Assembly: GCA_004210915.1 (NCBI GenBank)
Contig: SEGS01000002.1
Coordinates: 62,001-126,000 of the forward strand
DNA: 64,000 nucleotides
Origin: Variovorax sp.
Lineage (GTDB): Bacteria; Pseudomonadota; Gammaproteobacteria; Burkholderiales; Burkholderiaceae_C
Direction: 5' to 3'
Positions 35,213 through 43,555 of this stretch are shown here, one piece after another; within the stretch, counting starts at the first letter, position 1; each line of letters begins with the position of its first letter. A program made the position numbers and the translations under genes. A model generated the notes under the pieces. That model searched no databases. It saw only the letters and a program-made list of their open reading frames with translations, and was not told the origin of the DNA.

Positions 35213-37228
35213 ATGCGATTGCAAAAGGCTAGGGTCGAAAACTACCGCGGCATCATCGACACCGGCTGGTTCGATGTCGAGAAGAACAAGACCATCATGG
35301 TCGGCCCTAACGAAGCGGGGAAGACGGCTGTTCTTCAAGCGCTTCAGCAGATCAACCCGCCGCCAGGTGTCCCGAAGTTCGACGCGCTGCGCGACTACCC
35401 GCGCTCCAAATACAACGATATAACTAAAGGGCGAGTTGATCCAAAGACAGTCACCGTCGTCAAAGTTGAGTTTGAGCTAGATGACGCTGACCGCGCCGAA
35501 ATTCCGACTTCAATGCACGGCGTGCGTTATCGGTTCGGAAGGAGGTTAGACAGCTCGGGGTGGCACACACTGCTCGATGCGCCCCTGTTGCCCACCTACG
35601 GCAGCATTTCGAAGGACTTGACTCGACTGTGCGCACATATCGATTCACAAGCACAAGCTCAAGCGCCAGGCAGTCCTCCGCCGAGTTCAAGCTTGGCGTT
35701 GATCACCGCTGAGTGGATCGCTTCCACCGCTATCGAAGGCGAACGAGCAACCGGTTTGAAGACATGGTTGGATAAGTCCCTGCCGCTAGTCGATGAAGCA
35801 AACGACACGGAGGAGAAGCGGTTCGACGCCCTCGTGGTAGCTGCAACCGCTCACTTGGATCATGCGGCAACGCTCAAGGTGCTTGATGCTCGGAAGCCGG
35901 TTTTCGTGTTGTTCAACAACTACTTCCGAGTTAGGCCGTTAATCCAACTAGACCATTTAGCCCAGCGATTAGCTAGCAACGTGCTCGATGACGATCAGTA
36001 CGACTACGGCAATGTCTGTCTGCTCAAGTTGTTGGGCTTTACCGCGCAGCAGCTCTCGGATCTCGGCAAGACAACACCACCGGCAGCAAATGATCCCATC
36101 GCTCTTCAGACCTACCGCGATGAACTTGACAAGCGAACCTATCAACTTAATGCCGCCAGCGTGCAGCTAACGACAGAAATTCGGTCAGTCTGGCGCCCTC
36201 GCGAGGGCCGCTCGGAAGCGGACAAACTGCGCATTCAGGCGGATGGGCAATACCTTAAGGCAGTCGTCGAAGACGAGCTTGGCGTTGACATTGAGTTGCA
36301 TCAGCGTTCGGAAGGCTTCCAATGGCTGGTGTCATTCTTTGTAGTGTTCTTCGCCGAAGCCGCTGGTAAGCACAAGAACGCCGTTTTGTTGCTCGACGAG
36401 CCCGGCCTGTCTCTGCATGGGCTAAAGCAACGCGAATTCCGCTCAACCCTGAGCCGGTTGTCGGAAGGCAACCAGACGATCTATACCACCCACTCTCCAT
36501 TCCTAGTTGGTCCCGATGAATTGCCACTGGTCCGGGTGGTTGAGATGCTTGATCGGACTGTCGGAACGAAAGTCCATACCACCGTCAGTTCCGGAGATCC
36601 TGCGGCGCTTCTTCCGCTCCAGGAAGCCTTGGGCTATGACCTAGCGCAAAGCTTGTTTACTCAAGAGCGCAATCTCGTGCTCGAAGGCTTAACAGACTAT
36701 TGGTATGTCGAAGCTACCGCGGCGCTGCTCCGCTCTGCAGGTATAGCCAACCTGAACGAAAAGGTGGCTTTAGTGCCGGCCGCAAGCGCAGGCAAGGTCG
36801 TGTATTTCGCCACGATCCTTTATGCACAAAATTTTAAAGTCGCCGCTCTTTTGGATTCCGACGCTGCGGGCGACCAAGCCGCGCAGCAAGAGACATTGGT
36901 CTTTCAACTCGGAAATAAGTGCATCTTGCGAACCAAGGATGCCTATTCCGGACCCGTGAACAAACCTGAGATTGAAGACTTGCTCCGGGAAACGCTGGTC
37001 GGCGTGGCGAAGGACTCACTGTCCATCGACGTAACGGTTGATGCGGCAGCACAACCAAGCCGGCCAATTATCGATTTGCTTGAGTCCCGCGGCCACGGCT
37101 TCTCGAAGTACAAGCTGGCAAAGGCTTACGTCCGCTGGGCCCGCGATCACTCAGCGACCGATTTGACGGAAACCGAACGAGATCAGTTCAAGCTACTGAT
37201 TGAAAAGATCAACAAAGCGCTGAAGTAG
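35213..37228 (+). CDS. OLD-family ATPase/TOPRIM nuclease
   Basis: 671 residues from ATG 35213 (AGGAG seven bases upstream). Walker A GPNEAGKT at 31-38, an ABC-type signature QRSEGFQWLVSFF near 365-377, Walker B AVLLLDEPGLSLH at 390-402 and the D-loop/His segment TTHSPFLV. A TOPRIM domain follows: Glu491 in LVLEGLTDYW, Asp549/Asp551 in LLDSDAAG and acidic KPEIEDLL near 584-591. This is the layout of OLD proteins, some of which block phage growth. The gene is visibly AT-richer, uses rarer codons and stands alone, suggesting lateral acquisition. No helicase partner, so not a Gabija pair. Confidence 0.9.
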   Translation: MRLQKARVENYRGIIDTGWFDVEKNKTIMVGPNEAGKTAVLQALQQINPPPGVPKFDALRDYPRSKYNDITKGRVDPKTVTVVKVEFELDDADRAEIPTSMHGVRYRFGRRLDSSGWHTLLDAPLLPTYGSISKDLTRLCAHIDSQAQAQAPGSPPPSSSLALITAEWIASTAIEGERATGLKTWLDKSLPLVDEANDTEEKRFDALVVAATAHLDHAATLKVLDARKPVFVLFNNYFRVRPLIQLDHLAQRLASNVLDDDQYDYGNVCLLKLLGFTAQQLSDLGKTTPPAANDPIALQTYRDELDKRTYQLNAASVQLTTEIRSVWRPREGRSEADKLRIQADGQYLKAVVEDELGVDIELHQRSEGFQWLVSFFVVFFAEAAGKHKNAVLLLDEPGLSLHGLKQREFRSTLSRLSEGNQTIYTTHSPFLVGPDELPLVRVVEMLDRTVGTKVHTTVSSGDPAALLPLQEALGYDLAQSLFTQERNLVLEGLTDYWYVEATAALLRSAGIANLNEKVALVPAASAGKVVYFATILYAQNFKVAALLDSDAAGDQAAQQETLVFQLGNKCILRTKDAYSGPVNKPEIEDLLRETLVGVAKDSLSIDVTVDAAAQPSRPIIDLLESRGHGFSKYKLAKAYVRWARDHSATDLTETERDQFKLLIEKINKALK

Positions 37229-37328
37229 CGGCGAGGTAGAAGCCGTCATTGACTTGGCGAGGGCTCCTCCGATTGATTGCCCTTCGCCCTTGTCGTCGCG
37301 TCGACTAGCCGCACCCTTAGAAGCGCCC

Positions 37329-38300
37329 TCAATCGATCTTGATATTCGACTCCTCAATCACCCTCTTCCACTTCGCCGCTTCCTTGTTTGCAAATGCGGT
37401 CGCGTCTTCCGTGGTGCCGCCGGTCGGCTGAATGCTCAGTTCGGCCAGCTTGGCCTTCATCGCGCTGTCGTTCAGCGTGGTGTTCAGGCTCTTGTTCAGG
37501 CGCGCGACGACGTCTTTGGGCGTGCCGGTGGGCGCGAGCAGGATGTACCAGACGACGAGTTCAAAGTCCTTGATGCCGGATTCGGCGACGGTCGGCAGGT
37601 CGGGGAACATGGGCGAACGTTGTTGCGTGGTCATCGCCAGGCTGCGCAGGCGGCCAGCCTTCACGTAGGGCATGGCTTCGGGCGCGAGGATGAGCATGAA
37701 GTCGACCTGGCCCGACATCAAGTCCTGCACGGCGGGTGCGCCGCCCTTGTACGGGATGTGCGTGACGTTCACGCCCGCGGCGCGCTTGAAGAGTTCTGTC
37801 GCCAAGTGGTTGGGCGTGCCCGCGCCGGGTGACGCGAAGTTGCGGCCCGGGTTGGCCTTCAGGTAGCGCAGGAACTCCTGCACGTTGTTCGCGGGCACGG
37901 ACGGGTTCACCGCGATCATGGCCGGCACGTCGGCCACGCGGCCCACGGCGGTCAGCTCTTTCGACGCATCGAAGGTGAGCTTGGGGTACAGCACGGGGTT
38001 GATGGCCTGCGTGGTCATGGTCGACAACAGCAGCGTGTAGCCGTCGGCCGGCGACTTGGCCGCGATGCCGGCGCCGATGGCCTCGCCCGCGCCCGGCCGG
38101 TTGTCGATGATCACGGGCTGGCCCAGGTCGGTCGACATGCGCTGGCCCAGCAGCCGGGCCAGCACGTCGGTGGTGCCGCCGGGCGCGTACGGCACCACGA
38201 TCTTGATCGGCTTGGTCGGGAAGTCGTCTGCAGCGCTTGCCGCGCCGGTCGTGCACGCGAAGGCCGCGATCACGAGTGCCAGGGTTGTCCAATTCTTCAT
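37329..38300 (-). CDS. Bug/TctC-family periplasmic receptor
   Basis: 323 residues with a signal peptide ending ASAAD and the Bug motif IKIVVPYAPGGTTDVLARLLG; HIPYKGGAPAVQDLMSGQVDF is the second family segment. It is 13 bp downstream of the second of two Gfo/Idh/MocA genes and likely in the same operon. The ligand may be an aldonate or related acid given the dehydrogenase partners. No tctAB permease genes are nearby. Confidence 0.92.
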   Translation of the reverse strand: MKNWTTLALVIAAFACTTGAASAADDFPTKPIKIVVPYAPGGTTDVLARLLGQRMSTDLGQPVIIDNRPGAGEAIGAGIAAKSPADGYTLLLSTMTTQAINPVLYPKLTFDASKELTAVGRVADVPAMIAVNPSVPANNVQEFLRYLKANPGRNFASPGAGTPNHLATELFKRAAGVNVTHIPYKGGAPAVQDLMSGQVDFMLILAPEAMPYVKAGRLRSLAMTTQQRSPMFPDLPTVAESGIKDFELVVWYILLAPTGTPKDVVARLNKSLNTTLNDSAMKAKLAELSIQPTGGTTEDATAFANKEAAKWKRVIEESNIKID

Positions 38301-38313
38301 GTTTGCCTCTTGC

Positions 38314-39351
38314 TTATGGTTGGGGAAATTGCTGGGAACGAAGGGGTTCGAACGCGCCGGCCGCGATGATCTGGTCGATGACGCGGTGCGTCTGCAGCGC
38401 CTCGTCGCCGCTCACGGCGGGCGGCCGGCCTTCGGCGATGGCGTCGAGAAAGTCGCGGTGCAACGCGATGTGCGCCGCCGGCGAAAAATCCATGATCGAG
38501 TCGCCGCTGCCCGACCTGGCTTCGCCTTCGACGACTTCGGTGCGGCCATCGTGGTAATTCACGCGCAGCGTGCCGCCCACCAGCGATGCGGTCGCGTGGG
38601 CGCAGATGAGTTCGAGCGATTCGGCCCGGCCCGGGTACATCGCGGTCGTGGCCATCAGCACGCCCGGCGCGCCGTTGCCCAGCGTCAGCAGCGCGGCGGC
38701 GAAGTCTTCGGTTTCCATGCGGTGGATGTCGGTGGTGCGTACCTGCGAGGCGACCACGGCGCGCACGCCGACCAGGCTGTGGAACAGATCGAGCGCATGC
38801 ACCGCCTGCGTCAGCAGCACGCCGCCGCCATCGCGCGCGACCGAGCCGCGGCCGGGCTGGTCGTAGTAACCGGCCTGCGAACGCCACCACGGGATCTGCA
38901 GCACGCCGGCCTGCAGCGCGCCGAGCGCTGACGACGCGAGCAGTTCGCGCAGCCGCATCGCGCCGGGGCGAAAGCGGTGCTGCAGCACCACGCCGAAGCG
39001 CAGGTCGGTCGCGGTCGCGAGGCGCACCAGTTCTTCGGCCTTGTCCAGACTCACGTCGAGCGGCTTCTCGACCAGCGTGTGCTTTCCGGCCGCGAGCGTC
39101 TGCCCCGCGATGGCCAGGTGCGTGTGCGCGGGCGTGGCGACGATCACGGCCTGCACGGCCGGGTCTTGCAGCGCCAGTGCCAGGTCGGTTGTCAGCCGCG
39201 TGTGTGCCGGCACTTTGCCTTCGGCTTTGGCCGGGTCGCTCCGCGTGACGGCCCAGCGCAGGTCGACGCGGTCTTGCAGCTCGCGCAGGGCGGCCAGGTG
39301 CGGCTCGGAGCCGGGGCCGAGGCCGACGAGGGCGATGCCGATCTTGCTCAT
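38314..39351 (-). CDS. Gfo/Idh/MocA-family oxidoreductase
   Basis: 345 residues. N-terminal Rossmann motif ALVGLGPGSEPHLAAL and the family EKP motif in TLVEKPLDVSLDKAEE; the C-terminal substrate domain has QAVHALDLFHSLVG with the conserved His. Such enzymes oxidise or reduce sugars, inositols, aldonates or amino sugars with NAD(P). Its start overlaps the stop of the related upstream gene by 4 bp. Confidence 0.9.
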   Translation of the reverse strand: MSKIGIALVGLGPGSEPHLAALRELQDRVDLRWAVTRSDPAKAEGKVPAHTRLTTDLALALQDPAVQAVIVATPAHTHLAIAGQTLAAGKHTLVEKPLDVSLDKAEELVRLATATDLRFGVVLQHRFRPGAMRLRELLASSALGALQAGVLQIPWWRSQAGYYDQPGRGSVARDGGGVLLTQAVHALDLFHSLVGVRAVVASQVRTTDIHRMETEDFAAALLTLGNGAPGVLMATTAMYPGRAESLELICAHATASLVGGTLRVNYHDGRTEVVEGEARSGSGDSIMDFSPAAHIALHRDFLDAIAEGRPPAVSGDEALQTHRVIDQIIAAGAFEPLRSQQFPQP

Positions 39352-40385
39352 CGCACCGCCTGACCTTGCGCGTCAGCCTTGGCTTCGGCCTTCGCTTGCG
39401 CCTCCAGCGCGAGCCGGCTCACCGTGAAGCTGTGCGCATGCGGGATGGCGGTCTGCGTGCGGCGCTCGACGTCGTCGACCAACTTGGTGAAAAAGGTGAT
39501 CGGCTCGCTCGTGCAATCCATGTGGCGCGTGCCGGCGCGGTCGCCCAGAAACAGATGGTCTGTGCCGGGGCGGCCCTCGATGTCCATGTACTTGCGCAGC
39601 TCGATCGAGCCTTCGGTGCCGGTGATGAAGAGCCGCCCGTCGCCCCATGCCGGCATGCCGTCGGGCGTGAACCAGTCGACGCGCACATAGCCGCGCGCGC
39701 CGTTGCTGCGCGAGGCCAGCGCGACTTCGCCGAAGTCCTCGAAGTCCGATGCGGTCTTGGTGCCGAAGTGCGCAACGCTGGCCAGGCTCACCTCGGCATC
39801 GCTCGAGCCGGTCAGCACCAGAAACTGGTCGATCTGGTGCGAGGCGATGTCGACCAGGATGCCGCCGTAGCTGGGCTTGTCGAAGAACCACCCGGGGCGG
39901 ATCGCCTGATTCAGCCGGTGCGGGCCCATGCCCAGCGTGTGGATGACCTGCCCGATGGCGCCGTCGGCAATCAGCCGCTGCGCGGTCGCGACCGAGGGCA
40001 CGATCATCCGCTCCGAAAAGCAGATGGCCCAGAGCCGGCCTGTCGCGCGCACGGTGGCCTCGACCTCGGCCAGCTGCGCGGCGCTGACGACGCCGGGCTT
40101 GTCGGTCAGCACGTCCTTGCCGTGCTGCATGGCGGTGATGGCGATCTGCGCGCGCTCCGACGGCACGCCCGCGGTCACGATCAGGTCGATGGCCGGGTTC
40201 TGCAGCAATTCATCGGCGTTCTCGACTTCCTTGAGCTGCGGAAAGCGGCTGCGCACGCCGTCGCGCACGCGCGGGTCTGACGTGGCAGACAGGTAACCCG
40301 CGCAGGTGGCGCCGGCGTCGAGCAGGCCCTGGATGAGGTGGAAGACATGCCGGTGGTCGATGCCGATGACTGCGAACGTGATCAT
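39348..40385 (-). CDS. Gfo/Idh/MocA-family oxidoreductase
   Basis: 345 residues; the N-terminus ITFAVIGIDHRHVFHLIQGLL is the dinucleotide fold, with DKP in place of EKP (LTDKPGVVSAAQ). Its substrate domain has DIASHQIDQFLVLTG with the catalytic His region. It is distinct from its neighbour despite equal length, so the pair probably carries out successive or paired steps on one carbohydrate-like compound. First gene of the Gfo-Gfo-Bug operon. Confidence 0.9.
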   Translation of the reverse strand: MITFAVIGIDHRHVFHLIQGLLDAGATCAGYLSATSDPRVRDGVRSRFPQLKEVENADELLQNPAIDLIVTAGVPSERAQIAITAMQHGKDVLTDKPGVVSAAQLAEVEATVRATGRLWAICFSERMIVPSVATAQRLIADGAIGQVIHTLGMGPHRLNQAIRPGWFFDKPSYGGILVDIASHQIDQFLVLTGSSDAEVSLASVAHFGTKTASDFEDFGEVALASRSNGARGYVRVDWFTPDGMPAWGDGRLFITGTEGSIELRKYMDIEGRPGTDHLFLGDRAGTRHMDCTSEPITFFTKLVDDVERRTQTAIPHAHSFTVSRLALEAQAKAEAKADAQGQAVR

Positions 40386-40440
40386 GCGGCGGGAGTCTCC
40401 GGTCGCCGGCCCGCGCTGTCCAATTCCGAATTAGATCGGG

Positions 40441-40461
40441 GCGATACCTTGGCGGTATCGC
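40441..40461. promoter_or_regulatory. Perfect inverted repeat upstream of Gfo/Idh operon
   Basis: GCGATACC-TTGGC-GGTATCGC, perfect 8-bp arms, 56 bp upstream of the first oxidoreductase start and followed on the plus strand by ATTTTT 5 bases later. It may be an operator for the operon or a terminator-like structure. Confidence 0.5.
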
Positions 40462-40520
40462 GTGGCGATTTTTAAGGGTTTGCCCGCGCTTCTGCTCCGC
40501 CGCGAACCGGGAATTCCTGA

Positions 40521-40547
40521 CCGTTCACGCTGAGCTTGTCGAAGCGC
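40521..40547. repeat. TTCGACAAGCTCAGCGTGAACGG repeat
   Basis: The sequence forms the last seven codons and stop of the LysR gene. It resembles the widespread TTCGACAGGCTCAGC family of short repeats (general knowledge). Its insertion may have supplied a new stop codon. Confidence 0.55.
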
Positions 40548-41430
40548 CCCCCGGGTGGGCAAACTCGCGCACCACGTCGAGCATGCGCTGCAGCACCGGC
40601 GAGGCCTCGTCCTTGCGATAGAAGCAATGCACTTCCATGTGCGCCGGCTCGTCGCCCGCGTCGAGCGGCAGGTAGGTCACGCCGGGCAGGCGCAGGTGGG
40701 TCATCGACTCGGGCACCAGCGCCAGCTGGCGGCTGATACCGGTCATCAGCGTGGCCATGATCAAGTCGCCGGCCTGCGCAGCGAAGCGCGGCTCGAAACC
40801 CGCCGAGCGGCACAGGCGCAAGGTGATGGCCGGCGCCGAGCGCGACGAGGCGGTCACGATCGGCTGGTTGCGCAGCAGCGCCACGGGCACGGTGTCGCGC
40901 TGCGCGAAGGGGTGCGCGCTGCTCATCGCCACCAGCATGCGCTCGCGCGCCACCAGCTCGACGGCCATGTCGTCGTCGAGCGGCACCATGCGCTCGAAGC
41001 CAATCAGGATGCGGCGCTGGCGAATGGCCGTCACCTGCTGATGCGTCTGCCCCTGGAACAGCGACACCTGCACCTCCGGATGCACTTCCGAAAAGCGCGT
41101 GAGCACCTGCGGCACGACGCCGAACATGGCCGAGCCGTGCAAGCCCACGTCGATGCGTCCCACGGTGCCGCCGCCCGCGCGCCGTGCGCGATCGGTCGCC
41201 TGCTCGACCAGCCCGAAGATGTCGCGCGCATCCTGCAACAGCGCCTCGCCGGCCTGCGTCAGCAACATGCCGCGCGGCGTGCGCTCGAACAGCGGCGCGC
41301 CCACCTCCTCTTCCAGCGCCTGGATCTGTCGCGTCAACGGCGGCTGCGACATGTGCAGCCGCTCCGCCGCTCGGCCGAGGTTGCGCTCTTCGGCGGCGGC
41401 GATGAAGTAGCTGAGTTGACGGAGATCCAT
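40525..41430 (-). CDS. LysR-type regulator upstream of Gfo/Idh operon
   Basis: 301 residues from ATG 41430. HTH MDLRQLSYFIAAAEERNLGRAAERLHMSQPPLTRQIQ is CbnR/BenM-like. Same strand as the downstream Gfo/Idh operon (139-bp gap) and divergent from pirin. Its last codons GASTSSA and stop come from a repeat of the TTCGACAAGCTCAG family, so the native C-terminus may have been altered. The effector is unknown. Confidence 0.87.
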   Translation of the reverse strand: MDLRQLSYFIAAAEERNLGRAAERLHMSQPPLTRQIQALEEEVGAPLFERTPRGMLLTQAGEALLQDARDIFGLVEQATDRARRAGGGTVGRIDVGLHGSAMFGVVPQVLTRFSEVHPEVQVSLFQGQTHQQVTAIRQRRILIGFERMVPLDDDMAVELVARERMLVAMSSAHPFAQRDTVPVALLRNQPIVTASSRSAPAITLRLCRSAGFEPRFAAQAGDLIMATLMTGISRQLALVPESMTHLRLPGVTYLPLDAGDEPAHMEVHCFYRKDEASPVLQRMLDVVREFAHPGGASTSSA

Positions 41431-41569
41431 GGGGCGCCTCGCAGGGGTACAGGTTGGCGGGGATTGTCGGGTGATGGCGTTCCATGTTCCGCGACGCTGA
41501 TATCCGCGCACCGAGGCTACCGGCGAAGCGTCTGCAACCCTACGATGGCTATACACAAGGAGTGAAGTC

Positions 41570-42463
41570 ATGGAATCCATCGCTACCCGAACCCGAAGCA
41601 TCGTTTACCGCACCCGCGGCCAGGGCCACGGCGGCATCACGCGCCTGATGAGCCCGTCCGACCTGGGCGAGAGCCTCAAGCCATTCGTCTTTCTGGACCT
41701 CTTCAACATGGAACGCCCGTTGCTCGACGCGATGCGCGCCGGCGCGGGCATGTCGATCCATCCCCATTCGGGCATTGCGACCGTGACCGTGTTCACCGAA
41801 GGCCGGATGAAGTTCGACGACCCGTCGTCGGGCACCGGCACCCTGTCGTACGGCGGTGTCGAATGGATGCGGGCGGGCAACGGCGTGTGGCACGGCAAGG
41901 AACTGACGCCCGACGACGTGCCGCGCGTGCAGGGCTTCCAGCTGTGGGTCGCATTGCCACCCGAGCTGGAGAACGGCGAGCCGGAAAGCCGCTACATCGA
42001 GTCGCAGGGCATGCCGTCCGCCGGGCCCGCCCGCGTGATTCTTGGGGAACATGCCGGGGTGCGCAGCCCGGTGCCGTCGCCCGCCGGCATGAACTATCTG
42101 CTCGTGACCCTGAAGGCCGGTGAGTCCTGGACTTACCAACCGCCAGCAGGCCATTCGGTCGGCTGGCTGGCCGTGGCGAAGGGATCACTGGAAGCCGACA
42201 CCGTGGTGCGCGCAGGCGACATGGTGGTCTTCGAGGAGGGCGAGGACGCCATCACCGTGCAGGCCGGGCCCGACGGCGATGCGGTGTTCGTGCTGGCCTC
42301 GGCCATCCCGCACCCGCACGAACTGCACTTGGGCAACTATTCGGTGCACACGTCCGCAGAGGCGCTGCAAGCCGGCGAGGCGCGCATCGAGGCGTTGCGT
42401 CAGCGCATGGTCGCTGCGGGCAATCGGCGCACGAGCACCGGCAACGTGCCGGTGTTCCGGTGA
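41570..42463 (+). CDS. Pirin-family protein
   Basis: 297 residues, bicupin fold. The N-terminal domain has the metal-binding HPHSGIATVTVF segment and a further NGVWHGKEL His region. Pirins are iron-binding; some act as quercetinases and others as redox regulators. Start ATG 41570 behind AAGGAG. Divergent from a LysR gene with 139 bp between, which could control it. Function cannot be chosen from sequence. Confidence 0.9.
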   Translation: MESIATRTRSIVYRTRGQGHGGITRLMSPSDLGESLKPFVFLDLFNMERPLLDAMRAGAGMSIHPHSGIATVTVFTEGRMKFDDPSSGTGTLSYGGVEWMRAGNGVWHGKELTPDDVPRVQGFQLWVALPPELENGEPESRYIESQGMPSAGPARVILGEHAGVRSPVPSPAGMNYLLVTLKAGESWTYQPPAGHSVGWLAVAKGSLEADTVVRAGDMVVFEEGEDAITVQAGPDGDAVFVLASAIPHPHELHLGNYSVHTSAEALQAGEARIEALRQRMVAAGNRRTSTGNVPVFR

Positions 42464-42488
42464 ACTGACGCGCTGACGCCCTGCCGGC

Positions 42489-43370
42489 TCACCCGTGCTC
42501 GGGAAGCCGGTTGCAGTACTCGACCAGCAACTCGGTCAGCACGCGGATCTTTCTGGCGGGGTGCAGGCCGGGCGGACGCACGACGTAGGCGCCCGCCGGG
42601 GGCGGCGGGTAGCGCGCCATGACCGGCACGAGCGACCCGGCGGCCACGTACTCGTGCGTGAGCCAATCGGGCAGGTACGCGATCCCCAGGCCGGCCACCG
42701 CGGCAGCGACCAGCGCGGAGCCGTTGTCGGCCTTGAAGCGACCGTGCGGTCGCACCGTGACGACGCGGTCGCCATCCGTCAGTTGCCAGGCCTCCGTTCC
42801 CTGCATCAGGGCCTCATGGCCGGCCAGTTCTTCCGGCGTCTCGGGTGACCCGTGCGCTGCGACATAGGCCGGACTCGCGACGAGCTTCCCGTAGATTCGG
42901 CCGATGCTGCGGGCCACCAGGTTGGAATCTTCCAGGTAGCCGACCCGTATCGCGCAGTCGAACCCTTCGGCGATCAGATCGACGAAGCGATCTGTGTAGC
43001 AAGTCTGGATCTGCAGGTGAGGATGGCGTCGTGCCATCTCGGCGACCATGGGCGCAAAGTGGGTCGGGCCGAAGGTCAGCGGCATGGCGATGCGCAGGCG
43101 GCCACGCAGCTCGCCCGCCGGCAGGATCGTTTCCCGCGCGACATCGATCTCCGTGCAAATCCGTGCGGCGTAGTCCTGGAACGTGGTGCCCGCTTCCGTG
43201 AGAGCGGCCCCGCGCGTGGACCGCGTGAGGAGCTGAACACCAAGATCCTCTTCAAGGCGGACCAGCCTTCGGCTCACGATCGACTTCGAAACGCCGAGTC
43301 GCACGGCCGCGGCCGAAACGCCCCCGGCGTGAGCCACCTCGACGAAGGTGCGCAGGTCTTCGATCTCCAT
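42489..43370 (-). CDS. LysR-type regulator
   Basis: 293 residues. HTH at about 15-60 (AGGVSAAAVRLGVSKSIVSRRL) and a CrgA-type effector domain. Start ATG 43370 behind AAGGAACG, which is the right arm of a long-spaced inverted repeat. It lies downstream of the amino-acid permease genes with 185 bp between, and converges with pirin. Target unknown. Confidence 0.87.
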   Translation of the reverse strand: MEIEDLRTFVEVAHAGGVSAAAVRLGVSKSIVSRRLVRLEEDLGVQLLTRSTRGAALTEAGTTFQDYAARICTEIDVARETILPAGELRGRLRIAMPLTFGPTHFAPMVAEMARRHPHLQIQTCYTDRFVDLIAEGFDCAIRVGYLEDSNLVARSIGRIYGKLVASPAYVAAHGSPETPEELAGHEALMQGTEAWQLTDGDRVVTVRPHGRFKADNGSALVAAAVAGLGIAYLPDWLTHEYVAAGSLVPVMARYPPPPAGAYVVRPPGLHPARKIRVLTELLVEYCNRLPEHG

Positions 43371-43372
43371 TT

Positions 43373-43440
43373 TTGCGTTCCTTATTGCGCGACACAGCTC
43401 GCCACAGGATGGTACTTCTGCAAGAAGAACAGGAACGCAA
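43373..43440 (-). promoter_or_regulatory. Long-spaced inverted repeat covering LysR ribosome site
   Basis: TTGCGTTCCT and AGGAACGCAA are perfect 10-bp arms 48 bases apart. The promoter-distal arm contains the Shine-Dalgarno sequence of the LysR gene. Between them is a near-palindrome around TTCTTGCAGAAG. It may act as an operator or, in RNA, as a hairpin hiding the ribosome site. Confidence 0.55.
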
Positions 43441-43555
43441 TACGCATCTGCAGGCGGCTTCTCGCCAGAGCCCCCGGCCGTGTCCACCGACCGGGTGCCT
43501 GCTGCCCCCAACGGTGCATGGACCGTCACCCCGGCAGGCCAAGGCAACCGGCCGC

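Noticed and set aside
35213..37228. Gabija or PARIS system
   Set aside because: Only the OLD-type gene is present; no UvrD-like helicase or second effector gene lies beside it.
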